From JAYPEY01 sp047618185 (GTDB taxonomy: Bacteria > Verrucomicrobiota > Verrucomicrobiia > Limisphaerales > JAYPEY01), in the NCBI GenBank assembly GCA_047618185.1, contig JBLHKZ010000021.1, forward strand, positions 1 to 36,290: DNA of 36,290 nt, written 5' to 3'. The translations under genes were made by a program, and so were the position numbers. Every line of letters begins with the position of its first letter. Within the stretch, counting starts at the first letter, position 1. The notes below the pieces were generated by a model. The model was not told where the DNA came from. It saw nothing but the letters and a program-made list of their open reading frames with translations, and did no database searches. This document shows, one piece after another, positions 9,427 through 17,238 of the stretch.

Positions 9427-10400
9427 TTCAATTCCGGGCGACGAATTTTTGCCCGTCCAGTGAGCCAGTTGATGTGAATGCCCTCGAAAATGTCCACTCG
9501 CGGAGCGCCGTTTGCGATGGAGAAATTCGCCACGCTGGTTTCGCCGACGAATGATTCCCCGGCGGCGATCAGGTTGCCGTTGTAGTCAATGTCGCCCGAG
9601 TTGTAGCGAACGTAGTAGAGGACCCCCGGGATGATCTGCCCTGACAGAATTCGTCGCTTTTGCTCCACCACGTTGGGCAAAACATGCCGATAGGTCCCAT
9701 CGAGATTCAACGTCCGCAAAATGCTTCCCTCGCTCAACGGAATAAACGCGTCCTTGCCGGAGGCCAACTGACCCCGCGGATCGAAGGCGACAAAGGGGAG
9801 AGTCATCACGTTGTAGTTGGGTTTCCCGCCGACGACGGGCGTGACTTGATTGGTGCTCCCGGAAATAGGGTAACGAAGCAACTCCGTCTTAAAGTGATTC
9901 ACGTTGTAAAGCTCGTTCGAGTGAACGAATACATTCTGCGGCAAGTATTCCCAATCCGTCAGATACTCGGGATTATTGCGGCCCGGCTGTTCGCCCACTT
10001 TCCGCTTCACATACAGCGCGTAGCCCGTCCCCTGCGCCCCAACCCCGCGATTGAACAATATGAAATCATTGCCCGCCCATTGGTTTGTGGGGTTCGCGAT
10101 TGAGTCCGTAATCTCCGGCGACACAAACACGACGTAGACAGTCGACCGCTGGCTCAATGCCACATTGCGAGCGTAGGCAAACACATCCCGCAACTGCCGC
10201 TGTGCGACCGGCATGCCCGCGTTCTTCATGAGCTTGCTAATCGGCCCGATGCTGATCCCGGCGATAATCCCGATGATTGCCAGCACCACGAGCATCTCAA
10301 TCAGCGTAAACCCGCGCGCCACCGCTCGCGAACGGCGACATTCGACCGAGACCTCGCGGGCGGGATCGTCGGAGAATGCGCTGGATTGAGAAACGTTCAT
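9423..10400 (-). CDS. GspH/FimT-like prepilin N-terminal methylation protein (Verru_Chthon D-like)
   Basis: 325 residues from the chosen ATG. The leader is unusually long (about 29 residues, with SVECRRSRAVARG before the cleavage site), then FTLIEMLVVLAIIGIIAGISIGPI with Glu at +5. A segment RQLRDVFAYARNVALSQRSTVYVVF matches the start of GspH/FimT domains. I chose ATG 10400, which sits 2 bases after the stop of the upstream GspG-like gene (TAAGCATG), over the in-frame ATG at 10415 that would overlap that gene. Its stop overlaps the next gene by 4 bases. Predicted minor pseudopilin. Confidence 0.83.
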   Translation of the reverse strand: MNVSQSSAFSDDPAREVSVECRRSRAVARGFTLIEMLVVLAIIGIIAGISIGPISKLMKNAGMPVAQRQLRDVFAYARNVALSQRSTVYVVFVSPEITDSIANPTNQWAGNDFILFNRGVGAQGTGYALYVKRKVGEQPGRNNPEYLTDWEYLPQNVFVHSNELYNVNHFKTELLRYPISGSTNQVTPVVGGKPNYNVMTLPFVAFDPRGQLASGKDAFIPLSEGSILRTLNLDGTYRHVLPNVVEQKRRILSGQIIPGVLYYVRYNSGDIDYNGNLIAAGESFVGETSVANFSIANGAPRVDIFEGIHINWLTGRAKIRRPELK

Positions 10401-10402
10401 GC

Positions 10403-11233
10403 TTAGTCGCCCCAACTGAGAATATTGTCCAAATTGCTGACTTTCTCCCCGGAGACGTCGGGGCCTTCGTAGTCCGACCTGAAATTAGGGTCCGCTTTGC
10501 CGTCAGGACCAAACGACCAGATCATGACTTTGGTTTGCACCCGAAATCTATCGCTGTTGCCCATCGAATCACTGTCGTTAAAAGAGCCATTGAGTCCTGT
10601 CTGTGAGTTGAGGGCCGATTGCGAAACCATTTGCCGGCGATAGAAACTGTCCTCGCACAATCCATCAAAATCCGCGTCGATCGTGATAATGTATGGATTT
10701 CCCCAGGGATCGCGATAAACGCCGTCCGTTCCTATCCCTTTGGCTCCTTGACCGTCGACCTGTTTGGCGTTCAGGTAAGGGTCTTTTTTGGGATTCAACG
10801 CATCGAGCAAATTGACCGTCGGCGTCGAATTGCGGAATTGGGTCAAGGCCATGAGGATGCCCGTAATCTCATTGTTGTTGGCGTCCAGCGGTGTCGTGGG
10901 GGTCACGCCGCCAGAGGAACCGTTGGTGACGATCAGCCCGGGATACCCCGTGCCAGCTGTGCCAAATGTGAAATCGGGATTCGCCAGGGATGACCTGGTA
11001 TAGACATTATCCGACGCCGGAGGGCGTTGGAGATCGGTCTCGTAGGAGGCCATCGCGGATTCGAGATTAACCATTTCGACGCGGGTAAACGCCACCTTGG
11101 CCCGTGTCTTGACCCGACCGATCGCCGGCAACAACAGACCCGCGAGAATAGCGATGATGGAGATAACGACCAGAAGTTCTATCAGCGTGAACCCCTGCTG
11201 ATCTCGATTGAATTTGCGGTTTCGATTGTTCAT
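10403..11233 (-). CDS. GspG-like pseudopilin
   Basis: 276 residues. MNNRNRKFNRDQQG is a basic leader; FTLIELLVVISIIAILAGLLLPAI is the classical type II secretion / type IV pilin helix with Glu at +5. The next part (VEMVNLESAMASYETDLQRPP) is the GspG signature for the alpha1-C region and the Pro turn. The phrase DPWGNPYIITIDADFDG near residue 185 is the calcium-binding GspG loop (DPWGNPY), which supports GspG rather than PilA. It is longer than the family norm of about 145 residues because of insertions. It follows the other GspG-like gene after 28 bases. Confidence 0.88.
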   Translation of the reverse strand: MNNRNRKFNRDQQGFTLIELLVVISIIAILAGLLLPAIGRVKTRAKVAFTRVEMVNLESAMASYETDLQRPPASDNVYTRSSLANPDFTFGTAGTGYPGLIVTNGSSGGVTPTTPLDANNNEITGILMALTQFRNSTPTVNLLDALNPKKDPYLNAKQVDGQGAKGIGTDGVYRDPWGNPYIITIDADFDGLCEDSFYRRQMVSQSALNSQTGLNGSFNDSDSMGNSDRFRVQTKVMIWSFGPDGKADPNFRSDYEGPDVSGEKVSNLDNILSWGD

Positions 11234-11261
11234 TTAAAATTGCTGTCTCAAGGGGTTCGCT

Positions 11262-11975
11262 TCAGTTGTCCCAGTTTCCGATGATGATCGTCTCATCTCC
11301 AACCCGAATCTCGGCCCAGAGATCGTAGGAATTGGGGTTATTGGAGGGATTCGATGAGTTGTAACGCCAGGGATTGACCGTCTTGGGCTTTCCTTCGATA
11401 TCTTGCGCGCCATACCGATCCGTCAAACCCGGGTCCATCGCCATTATCGCTTTCCCTGGGGGGGCCTCCGCCTCAACAATTAAAATTTGCGCGGTATACG
11501 CCGATAATGAAGGGTCGGTAATCTTAATTAAAGCGGTCTGGTTCGGGGAAATCGTTGAGAGATAATTCTTCGCGGCCCCGGTTTCATTGACATTGGCAAA
11601 GCCGCCCATGCCAAAAAACTCCTGAACGGCTTCCACATTCAATGTCAATCGTCCGTCAGGCGTCTTGAACGTGGAATTTGCCGGCGTCGGATCGACGGTA
11701 TATTGCGTGCCAATCAATTCGTGATACAGGGAGTTGACTCCGTAACTTCCGTTAACCTGAGGCGGATAGGAGTTGTATTCGGCGAAGTAGCTGTCGATCG
11801 CGGTCACCAGCTGATTCAATTCGGCCTGAGTCCTGGCAATGCGTTTCTTCTTGCCCGCCACTCCCGCCAAACCGACTACCATCCCGGCCACGATGGCCAT
11901 GATCGCAATGACCGTCAGTAGCTCAATGAGCGTAAACCCCGTTTTTTGTTTTTGTGATCTGGTCGTGTATTTCAT
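11262..11975 (-). CDS. GspG-like pseudopilin, first gene of the pseudopilin cassette
   Basis: 237 residues. MKYTTRSQKQKTG leader then FTLIELLTVIAIMAIVAGMVVGL, Glu at +5; next AELNQLVTAIDSYFAEYNSYPP is the GspG/PilE N-terminal helix and Pro-Pro turn. The C-terminal part has TDRYGAQDIEGKPKTVNPWRYN, a degenerate form of the DPWG loop of GspG. It starts 49 bases after the stop of brnA, so it may be transcribed with the toxin-antitoxin pair or from a promoter inside brnA. Likely one of two major or minor pseudopilins in this locus. Confidence 0.85.
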   Translation of the reverse strand: MKYTTRSQKQKTGFTLIELLTVIAIMAIVAGMVVGLAGVAGKKKRIARTQAELNQLVTAIDSYFAEYNSYPPQVNGSYGVNSLYHELIGTQYTVDPTPANSTFKTPDGRLTLNVEAVQEFFGMGGFANVNETGAAKNYLSTISPNQTALIKITDPSLSAYTAQILIVEAEAPPGKAIMAMDPGLTDRYGAQDIEGKPKTVNPWRYNSSNPSNNPNSYDLWAEIRVGDETIIIGNWDN

Positions 11976-12024
11976 CTGATTTCGTTGGTTATGCGAAACA
12001 TCTTTTTTCCAGGCCTACAACGAC

Positions 12025-12300
12025 TTAATTCTTCCCCAGTTCCTGCTCCATCCGTTCGCTCAGCCATTGCTTGATCATGCTCTGATAATTCAAATAACGG
12101 GATCGGGCCAGGCGCTTGATCCGAGCCAGCATGCGCGGATCCATCCGCAAGGTGATCGTGATCGATTCCGACGAGCCTGAAGCCTTGGCCACCGCCGACT
12201 CCATCAGCCGAATTTCCAGGCGATTGCTCGCCCAAAAGGCCGCTTCGACCTCTTCGTTCTGAAAGAGGGGAACATCCTCCCAATTGGTCAATTCTTTCAT
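12025..12300 (-). CDS. brnA: BrnA-type antitoxin (ribbon-helix-helix)
   Basis: 91 residues from ATG 12300 (MKELTNWEDVPLFQNEEVEAAFWAS), the usual BrnA opening; a TTG at 12336 would extend it without conserved sequence. The N-terminal part binds and neutralises BrnT in known systems. The C-terminal part ITITLRMDPRMLARIKRLARSRYLNYQSMIKQWLSERMEQE is a ribbon-helix-helix DNA-binding domain. The gene lies downstream of brnT, the common toxin-first order of this family, with a 96-base gap. BrnT-BrnA complexes repress their own promoter; a near-perfect palindrome upstream of brnT is a candidate operator. Oddity: it is embedded between pilC and the pseudopilin genes. Confidence 0.85.
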   Translation of the reverse strand: MKELTNWEDVPLFQNEEVEAAFWASNRLEIRLMESAVAKASGSSESITITLRMDPRMLARIKRLARSRYLNYQSMIKQWLSERMEQELGKN

Positions 12301-12396
12301 TTTATTGAATTTTTTGCGGAATCGTGAGCGCGCCAATGAAATCGCCCTTCGCCAACACCTGCTTCAAAGATTGAAAATTGCACGGCTTCCACCGGC

Positions 12397-12681
12397 CTAC
12401 GACAGCATTTGCTCTCGTTTGCGCTCGTAAAAATACAGCTCTTCCGGCTCAAATCTGCGGGCGAACACAATCCGAAACACTTTGCCGTTGGTCCGATACA
12501 CGCTCAATATTCCAATTCCCCTCGCCGACTGCCCCAAGTTAAAAAACCGGGCCTGCGATGCGAATCTTGGAGAATCCGGGAGCAACCGCACGGCAAACGG
12601 ATCTTCAAAGGACTCTTCAATGTCTCTAAACGTCAAAGAACCATTCAACTTGAAGGGCGGACTGTTCCAATCAAACTCCAT
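12397..12681 (-). CDS. brnT: BrnT-type toxin (RelE-fold ribonuclease)
   Basis: 94 residues. The family layout is visible: FDWN near the start, FRDIEESFEDPFAVRLLPDS in the middle, SARGIGILSVYRTNGKVFRIVFARRFEPEELYFYER at the end, matching the BrnT pattern of a FDDP-like turn, a strand with VVY.. and an IISARRA.. ..ER..YE-like end. BrnT is an mRNA-cutting toxin with a RelE-like fold. The usual motif KA..N..KH is degraded (NSPPFKLNGS), so activity is uncertain. ATG 12681 has no Shine-Dalgarno. It is 257 bases downstream of pilC and directly upstream of brnA. Confidence 0.8.
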   Translation of the reverse strand: MEFDWNSPPFKLNGSLTFRDIEESFEDPFAVRLLPDSPRFASQARFFNLGQSARGIGILSVYRTNGKVFRIVFARRFEPEELYFYERKREQMLS

Positions 12682-12714
12682 ATGAGTTCAATCGTAAATG
12701 AAACGCCCATGCAA

Positions 12715-12735
12715 TGTGAATACAATGTATTTACA
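12715..12735. promoter_or_regulatory. 21-bp palindrome upstream of brnT, candidate operator
   Basis: A 21-base near-perfect inverted repeat with half-sites TGT(G/A)AATACA around a central A/T base; only one base pair is mismatched. It lies 34 bases upstream of the brnT ATG in an AT-rich stretch that contrasts with the GC-rich genes. BrnT-BrnA complexes are known to bind inverted repeats at their own promoter, so this is the natural binding site. The link is inferred from position and symmetry. Confidence 0.55.
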
Positions 12736-12938
12736 GATAGAGCAGTGGGATGTCAATTTAATCTTCATCAATTTATCCAAACAAACGTGCCGTCGAAACA
12801 AATCGGCGGCCCTTTTTTTCCGCATCATACTGGCAATGCGCCTCTTGCGGATGGAACTCCGCGCTGAACAACCACTTCGTCCCCTATGTCGAGAGCATGA
12901 ACAAGTCATATTGAATGCCTCTCCTCCCGACGCCAGTT

Positions 12939-14225
12939 TCACATCTTGTCCATCAAGACGATCAGCGGCATAAACATCGCGATAACAATGCTGCCAACAA
13001 TCACGGCCAGAAACACGATCATGATCGGCTCCAGCAACGACGTCATAGCCGCCACCGCGTTGTCGACCTCTTCATCGTAGGTGTCGGCGATTTTCATTAA
13101 CATTTCCGGCAGGGCGCCTGTCTGTTCGCCAACGTCAACCATGCTGACAACAATCGGCGGGAAAACGGCCGCCTCCTCCAACGGCTGCGTAATCGTTTCA
13201 CCCTCTTTCACGCTTTCATGAATCATGCTGATCGCACTGGCCACGATCACGTTGCCAGAGGTTTCCTTCACGATGGTCAACGCTTGTAGAATGGGAACGC
13301 CGCTGCTGACCAAGGTGCCCAACGTGCGCGCGAAACGGGCGATCGCGATCTTACTGAAAACCGGCCCGAGAACCGGCATCTTCATCTTCAGCTTGTCAAT
13401 GACGCGGCGGCCGAATTGGGTTTTCCCAAAGATGATGAACGCAATAAAGCAACCGACAACTATGCCGACTGTCTGGAAGAAGTTGTCTTTCATCTGCGAA
13501 CTGATAGCGAGGACAAACCGGGTGAAATCAGGCAAGTCTTCGCCGTCCAGCATGTCCATGAAAATCGCTTCAAACTTGGGCACGACAACAACCATCAGCA
13601 CCCCCATGATGACCGTCGCGACAACCAGCACCGCCACCGGATAAAACATGGCGGCGATAACCTTGCCCTTGATCTTCTGGGCCTTCTCCATGAACTCTGA
13701 AAGACGCGTCAACACGACTTCCAGAACACCGCCCAATTCACCCGCTTTGACCATGTTGACGAAAAGCCGATTGAAAACCTTGGGATGCTGGGAAAGAGCT
13801 TCGGAGAACGTGCTGCCGCCTTCGATCGCGATCGCCAATTCATCGATGATACCCTTCAACGTCGCGTGCCGTTCCTGTCGATGCAGCACTCGCAAGCCCC
13901 TCAACAAGGGCAATCCCGCGTCCACCAGCGTCGCAAGCTGTCGCGTAAACTGAGTGAGAACCTTGGATTTGACCCTTCCGCCAATGAACGGGATCTTAAT
14001 GACCATCCCACCGCCCCCGCCCTTCTTCTTCGGCCCGGCCCCTTTGCCTCCGCCCTTGCCTTTCTCAGCGCCTTTTTCCTTGGGCTTGTCGGCCTCCACC
14101 ACTTTGGTGGGAAAGAATCCCATTTCCTTCAGCCGAGTGATCGCCTCGCTCTGGTTCGGCACGTCGAGCGTGCCTTTCGTCTCCTTGCCATGGGAGTCCA
14201 TGGCAACATATTGGAACTTCGGCAT
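12939..14225 (-). CDS. pilC: type IV pilus / type II secretion inner-membrane platform protein PilC/GspF
   Basis: 428 residues. Two T2SSF domains are visible: the first from about residue 90 (TQFTRQLATLVDAGLPLLRGLRVL ... FNRLFVNMVKAGELGGVLEVVLTRLSEFMEK) with a membrane segment (VIAAMFYPVAVLVVATVIMGVLMVV), the second from about 295 (ARFARTLGTLVSSGVPILQAL ... MVDVGEQTGALPEML) ending in a hydrophobic helix (MIVFLAVIVGSIVIAMFMPL). A Lys/Gly-rich linker (about residues 48-73) separates the N-terminal FQYVAMDSHGKETKG domain from the rest. PilC couples the cytoplasmic ATPases to pseudopilin assembly. It lies 44 bases after the second pilB-like gene. Confidence 0.95.
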   Translation of the reverse strand: MPKFQYVAMDSHGKETKGTLDVPNQSEAITRLKEMGFFPTKVVEADKPKEKGAEKGKGGGKGAGPKKKGGGGGMVIKIPFIGGRVKSKVLTQFTRQLATLVDAGLPLLRGLRVLHRQERHATLKGIIDELAIAIEGGSTFSEALSQHPKVFNRLFVNMVKAGELGGVLEVVLTRLSEFMEKAQKIKGKVIAAMFYPVAVLVVATVIMGVLMVVVVPKFEAIFMDMLDGEDLPDFTRFVLAISSQMKDNFFQTVGIVVGCFIAFIIFGKTQFGRRVIDKLKMKMPVLGPVFSKIAIARFARTLGTLVSSGVPILQALTIVKETSGNVIVASAISMIHESVKEGETITQPLEEAAVFPPIVVSMVDVGEQTGALPEMLMKIADTYDEEVDNAVAAMTSLLEPIMIVFLAVIVGSIVIAMFMPLIVLMDKM

Positions 14226-14269
14226 AAGGTAAGTTGGTTGGTTTGTCGCGGCCGTTGCCGCTTGGCTGA

Positions 14270-15979
14270 TCAGGTGTATTTCAGCACTTCTTCAATCGTA
14301 GTCTCACCATTGAAAATTCCGCGCAGTCCGTCATCTCGAAGCGTGGACATGCCCAGTTCGACCGCCCTTTGGCGCAGAACAACGTGGGGCGCGCGCTCGT
14401 TGATCAGCATGCGAATCGGTTCGGAAACCTGCAGCAATTCATAGATGCCTCCGCGACCGCGATAGCCAGTGTCGCTGCAATTCTGACAACCGCGGCCATA
14501 ATAGAAGACCTTATCGCCAACGTCATACGGAGAAAGATTCAGCTGATTCAACTGATTCTCGGTTGGCTCGAACGGCGCGCGGCATTTCTTGCAAATCGTG
14601 CGAACGAGCCGTTGGGCCAACACTCCAATCAGCGTGGACGAAGCCAGGAACGGCTCAACGCCCATATCGACAAGTCGAGTCACGGCTGATGGCGCGTCAT
14701 TCGTATGCAGCGTGCTTAGGACCAAGTGACCGGTGAGGGATGCCTGGATGGCGATCTGCGCCGTGTCAAAGTCGCGCATTTCCCCGACCATGATAATATC
14801 TGGATCTTGCCGCAGAAAGGAGCGCAGAGCAGCCAGAAAGGTCATGCCCACGCTGTCATGAATGGCGACCTGCATGATCCCTTCCATGTCGTATTCGACC
14901 GGATCCTCCGCCGTGAGCAGCTTTGATTCAATCTTGTTGATTCGGCCCAGACAGGCATAAAGCGTGGTCGTCTTGCCGCAACCGGTTGGACCGGTCACCA
15001 CAAAAATCCCGTTGGGCCGTTCGATCGCGTCGATCGTGAAATCGTGGATATATTTGGGGAAACCCAGATTGTCGACATCGAGCGTCGCATTGGCTCGGTC
15101 CAAAACACGCAACACGACGGATTCGCCAAACTTCGTCGGCAAGGTCGAGACACGCAAGTCGACTTCCCGTCCCGCGATGCGCAGAGAAATGCGCCCATCC
15201 TGAGGCAGACGACGTTCGGAAATATTCAAGTTGGCGACAATCTTCAAACGAGAAATCACCGGCATTGCCAGATAAAGGGGCGGCGGCGCCATTTCATACA
15301 GCGCGCCGTCAACACGATAACGGATCTTGAATTCGTCCTCGAAAGGCTCGAAATGAATATCACTCGCGCGGTCCTGAACCGCCTGGAACAGGACCAGGTT
15401 CACGAATCGCACGATGGGCGTGGAGTCCGCCATGTCCGCCAGGCTCCCGGTAATATCCTCGGAGTCAGATAATTCGGACGCCTGATCCTCAAGATCGCGA
15501 TCCTTTCCAATCTCCGACAAGATGTCTTCGAAGGACTCGCCCTCGCCGCCATAGTGCTTGTCGATGATATCCATCACCTGGGTTGGATCGGCCACCACCA
15601 CCTGAATCTCCTTCTTGATGATGAACCCCAGCTCATCGATAACCGAGGGGTTCAAGACGTCCGCCATCGTGACCCGCAAAGTGTCGCCCCAATCAGAGAT
15701 CGGCAGCACTTGATACATCCGGGCGGTGGTCGACGGAATCGTTTTGAGAAGTTCCTCTTCAAAGGAGATTTCCTTAAGATCGACCACTTCCGTGCCTAGA
15801 TGGTCGGCGATCAGATCGAGCTGCTGATCGAGGGGGACCACGTCCAGATCCGCCAGCACCTGGCCCATGGGCTTGCCGCTGCGGGAAACCTCTTCCTGCA
15901 CTTCCTCCAGCTGGAGATCGTCAATCATCCCCATCTCTTTGACGAGGGCCAGCAATGGATTGGAAACAATTTCAGCCAT
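14270..15979 (-). CDS. pilB: PilB/GspE-like assembly ATPase (second copy)
   Basis: 569 residues, cytoplasmic hexameric ATPase. The N-terminal MshEN/T2SSE_N region (to about 145) is followed by an acidic linker and the catalytic domain: DIHFEPFEDEFKIRYRVDG, Walker A GPTGCGKT at 330-337, Asp box AEDPVEYDMEG, Walker B DIIMVGEMRD, His box LTGHLVLSTLHTNDAP. Four cysteines in CKKC ... CQNC bind zinc, as in PilB and GspE. It ends with the family pattern STLRDDGLRGIFNGETTIEEVLKYT. Paralogous to the 573-residue ATPase at the head of the operon; the two may serve different pilins or act as a hetero-pair. 53 bases separate it from pilT. Confidence 0.93.
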   Translation of the reverse strand: MAEIVSNPLLALVKEMGMIDDLQLEEVQEEVSRSGKPMGQVLADLDVVPLDQQLDLIADHLGTEVVDLKEISFEEELLKTIPSTTARMYQVLPISDWGDTLRVTMADVLNPSVIDELGFIIKKEIQVVVADPTQVMDIIDKHYGGEGESFEDILSEIGKDRDLEDQASELSDSEDITGSLADMADSTPIVRFVNLVLFQAVQDRASDIHFEPFEDEFKIRYRVDGALYEMAPPPLYLAMPVISRLKIVANLNISERRLPQDGRISLRIAGREVDLRVSTLPTKFGESVVLRVLDRANATLDVDNLGFPKYIHDFTIDAIERPNGIFVVTGPTGCGKTTTLYACLGRINKIESKLLTAEDPVEYDMEGIMQVAIHDSVGMTFLAALRSFLRQDPDIIMVGEMRDFDTAQIAIQASLTGHLVLSTLHTNDAPSAVTRLVDMGVEPFLASSTLIGVLAQRLVRTICKKCRAPFEPTENQLNQLNLSPYDVGDKVFYYGRGCQNCSDTGYRGRGGIYELLQVSEPIRMLINERAPHVVLRQRAVELGMSTLRDDGLRGIFNGETTIEEVLKYT

Positions 15980-16032
15980 GTCTAAAAACTTCTATTATTC
16001 GTCTGTGAGCGTCAGTCCATTCGCGGTGCTCA

Positions 16033-17163
16033 TCACTTTTTTGCGCCGCCGACGGCCTCTTCAGCGGCCGCTTCAGCGGCCTTTCGATCATCAACCTCCT
16101 GAATCTTTGTCGCTTGGGTGATCGGGTCCTGGCATTTACTCAAGGCGTCCTCGCGGGAAATCTTCCCCTCATCGTAGTATTTCTCAAGCATACCGTCCAG
16201 GGTCACCATGCCCCACTTCGCGCCGGTCTGAATGTCGGAGTTGATACGAAAGGTCTTGTTGTCGCGGATCAACGCGGCAATGGAAGGCGTATTGATCATG
16301 ATTTCAAAAATCGCAACGCGGCCTTTCTTGTCGGCGCGCTTCAGAAGAATTTGCGAAATAACCGCCTGCAACACGGTTGAAAGCTGAATGCGAATCGTCT
16401 CCTGCTGGTTCATCGGGAACGCGTTCACGATACGGTCGATGGTCTTCGCCGCCCCGGTGGTGTGGAGTGTGCCGAAAACCAAGTGACCCGTTTCCGCCGC
16501 CGCGACCGCCGCTTCAATCGTCTCGAGATCGCGCAGCTCGCCCACCAGAATCACGTCGGGATCCTGACGCAACGCCCGCCGCAGGGCTTCGGCAAATGAC
16601 GGGACATCGACTTTGACCTCGCGCTGCGTCACCACGGCCTTTTTGTGGTCGTGATAAAACTCGATCGGATCCTCAATCGTGATGATGTGAGCCTCGTCCG
16701 AGGTCTCGTTCATGATGTTGATCATCGAGGCCAGCGTTGTCGATTTGCCCGATCCGGTCGGCCCGACCACTAGGATCATGCCGCGGGGCTTGTCCAATAG
16801 CGACTTGACCGTCAGCGGCGGGAGACCGATCTGCGCGACCGTCAGCAAGTCCGTGGGGATCTGCCGCAGCACCAGCGCGAACGTGCCTTTGGCCTTGAAG
16901 ATGCTCACCCGAAAGCGGGCCTTGTCGCTGAACGAAAAACCAAAGTCAGAGCCGCCATTTTCGCGAACCTCCTGAACGCTGTCGTCCGAGGCGATACTGG
17001 ACATCAATTCCTCAGTCTCCTCCGGCGTGCAGGGCGGTCCATCCACACGCTCAAGCAGTCCATTCATACGGATACATGGCGGGATCCCAACACGAATATG
17101 AAGGTCGGAGGAGCCGGTATCCACCATCAACTGCAACAAATCGGCCATTGCGTATACGCCCAT
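16033..17163 (-). CDS. pilT: pilus retraction ATPase PilT
   Basis: 376 residues, the usual PilT length. MADLLQLMVDTGSSDLHIRVGIPPCIRMNG is the PilT N-terminal domain. Walker A GPTGSGKS is at 134-141, the Asp box is ITIEDPIEFYH, Walker B is VILVGELRD (about 204-212), and the His box is TGHLVFGTLHTTGAAKTIDRIV. The C-terminal IAALIRDNKTFRI corresponds to the AIRNLIRE motif needed for retraction. It lacks the zinc cysteines of PilB. The C-terminal tail is Ala/Glu-rich. ATG 17163 has AGGAG about 11 bases upstream; an in-frame ATG at 17148 is an alternative. Presence of PilT argues that this machine makes retractable pili and is not a pure type II secretion system. Confidence 0.95.
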   Translation of the reverse strand: MGVYAMADLLQLMVDTGSSDLHIRVGIPPCIRMNGLLERVDGPPCTPEETEELMSSIASDDSVQEVRENGGSDFGFSFSDKARFRVSIFKAKGTFALVLRQIPTDLLTVAQIGLPPLTVKSLLDKPRGMILVVGPTGSGKSTTLASMINIMNETSDEAHIITIEDPIEFYHDHKKAVVTQREVKVDVPSFAEALRRALRQDPDVILVGELRDLETIEAAVAAAETGHLVFGTLHTTGAAKTIDRIVNAFPMNQQETIRIQLSTVLQAVISQILLKRADKKGRVAIFEIMINTPSIAALIRDNKTFRINSDIQTGAKWGMVTLDGMLEKYYDEGKISREDALSKCQDPITQATKIQEVDDRKAAEAAAEEAVGGAKK

Positions 17164-17238
17164 AATTTAAATAGCTCCTGTCAGGTCGGTTTCTTGTGTT
17201 GTTTTATAAATCTCAAAGGTTCGAGGCGCAGCCTAATG

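Noticed and set aside
12688..12973. Small frames on both strands between pilC and brnT
   Set aside because: Low-complexity, no motifs and no start signals; one overlaps the palindrome and the pilC end.
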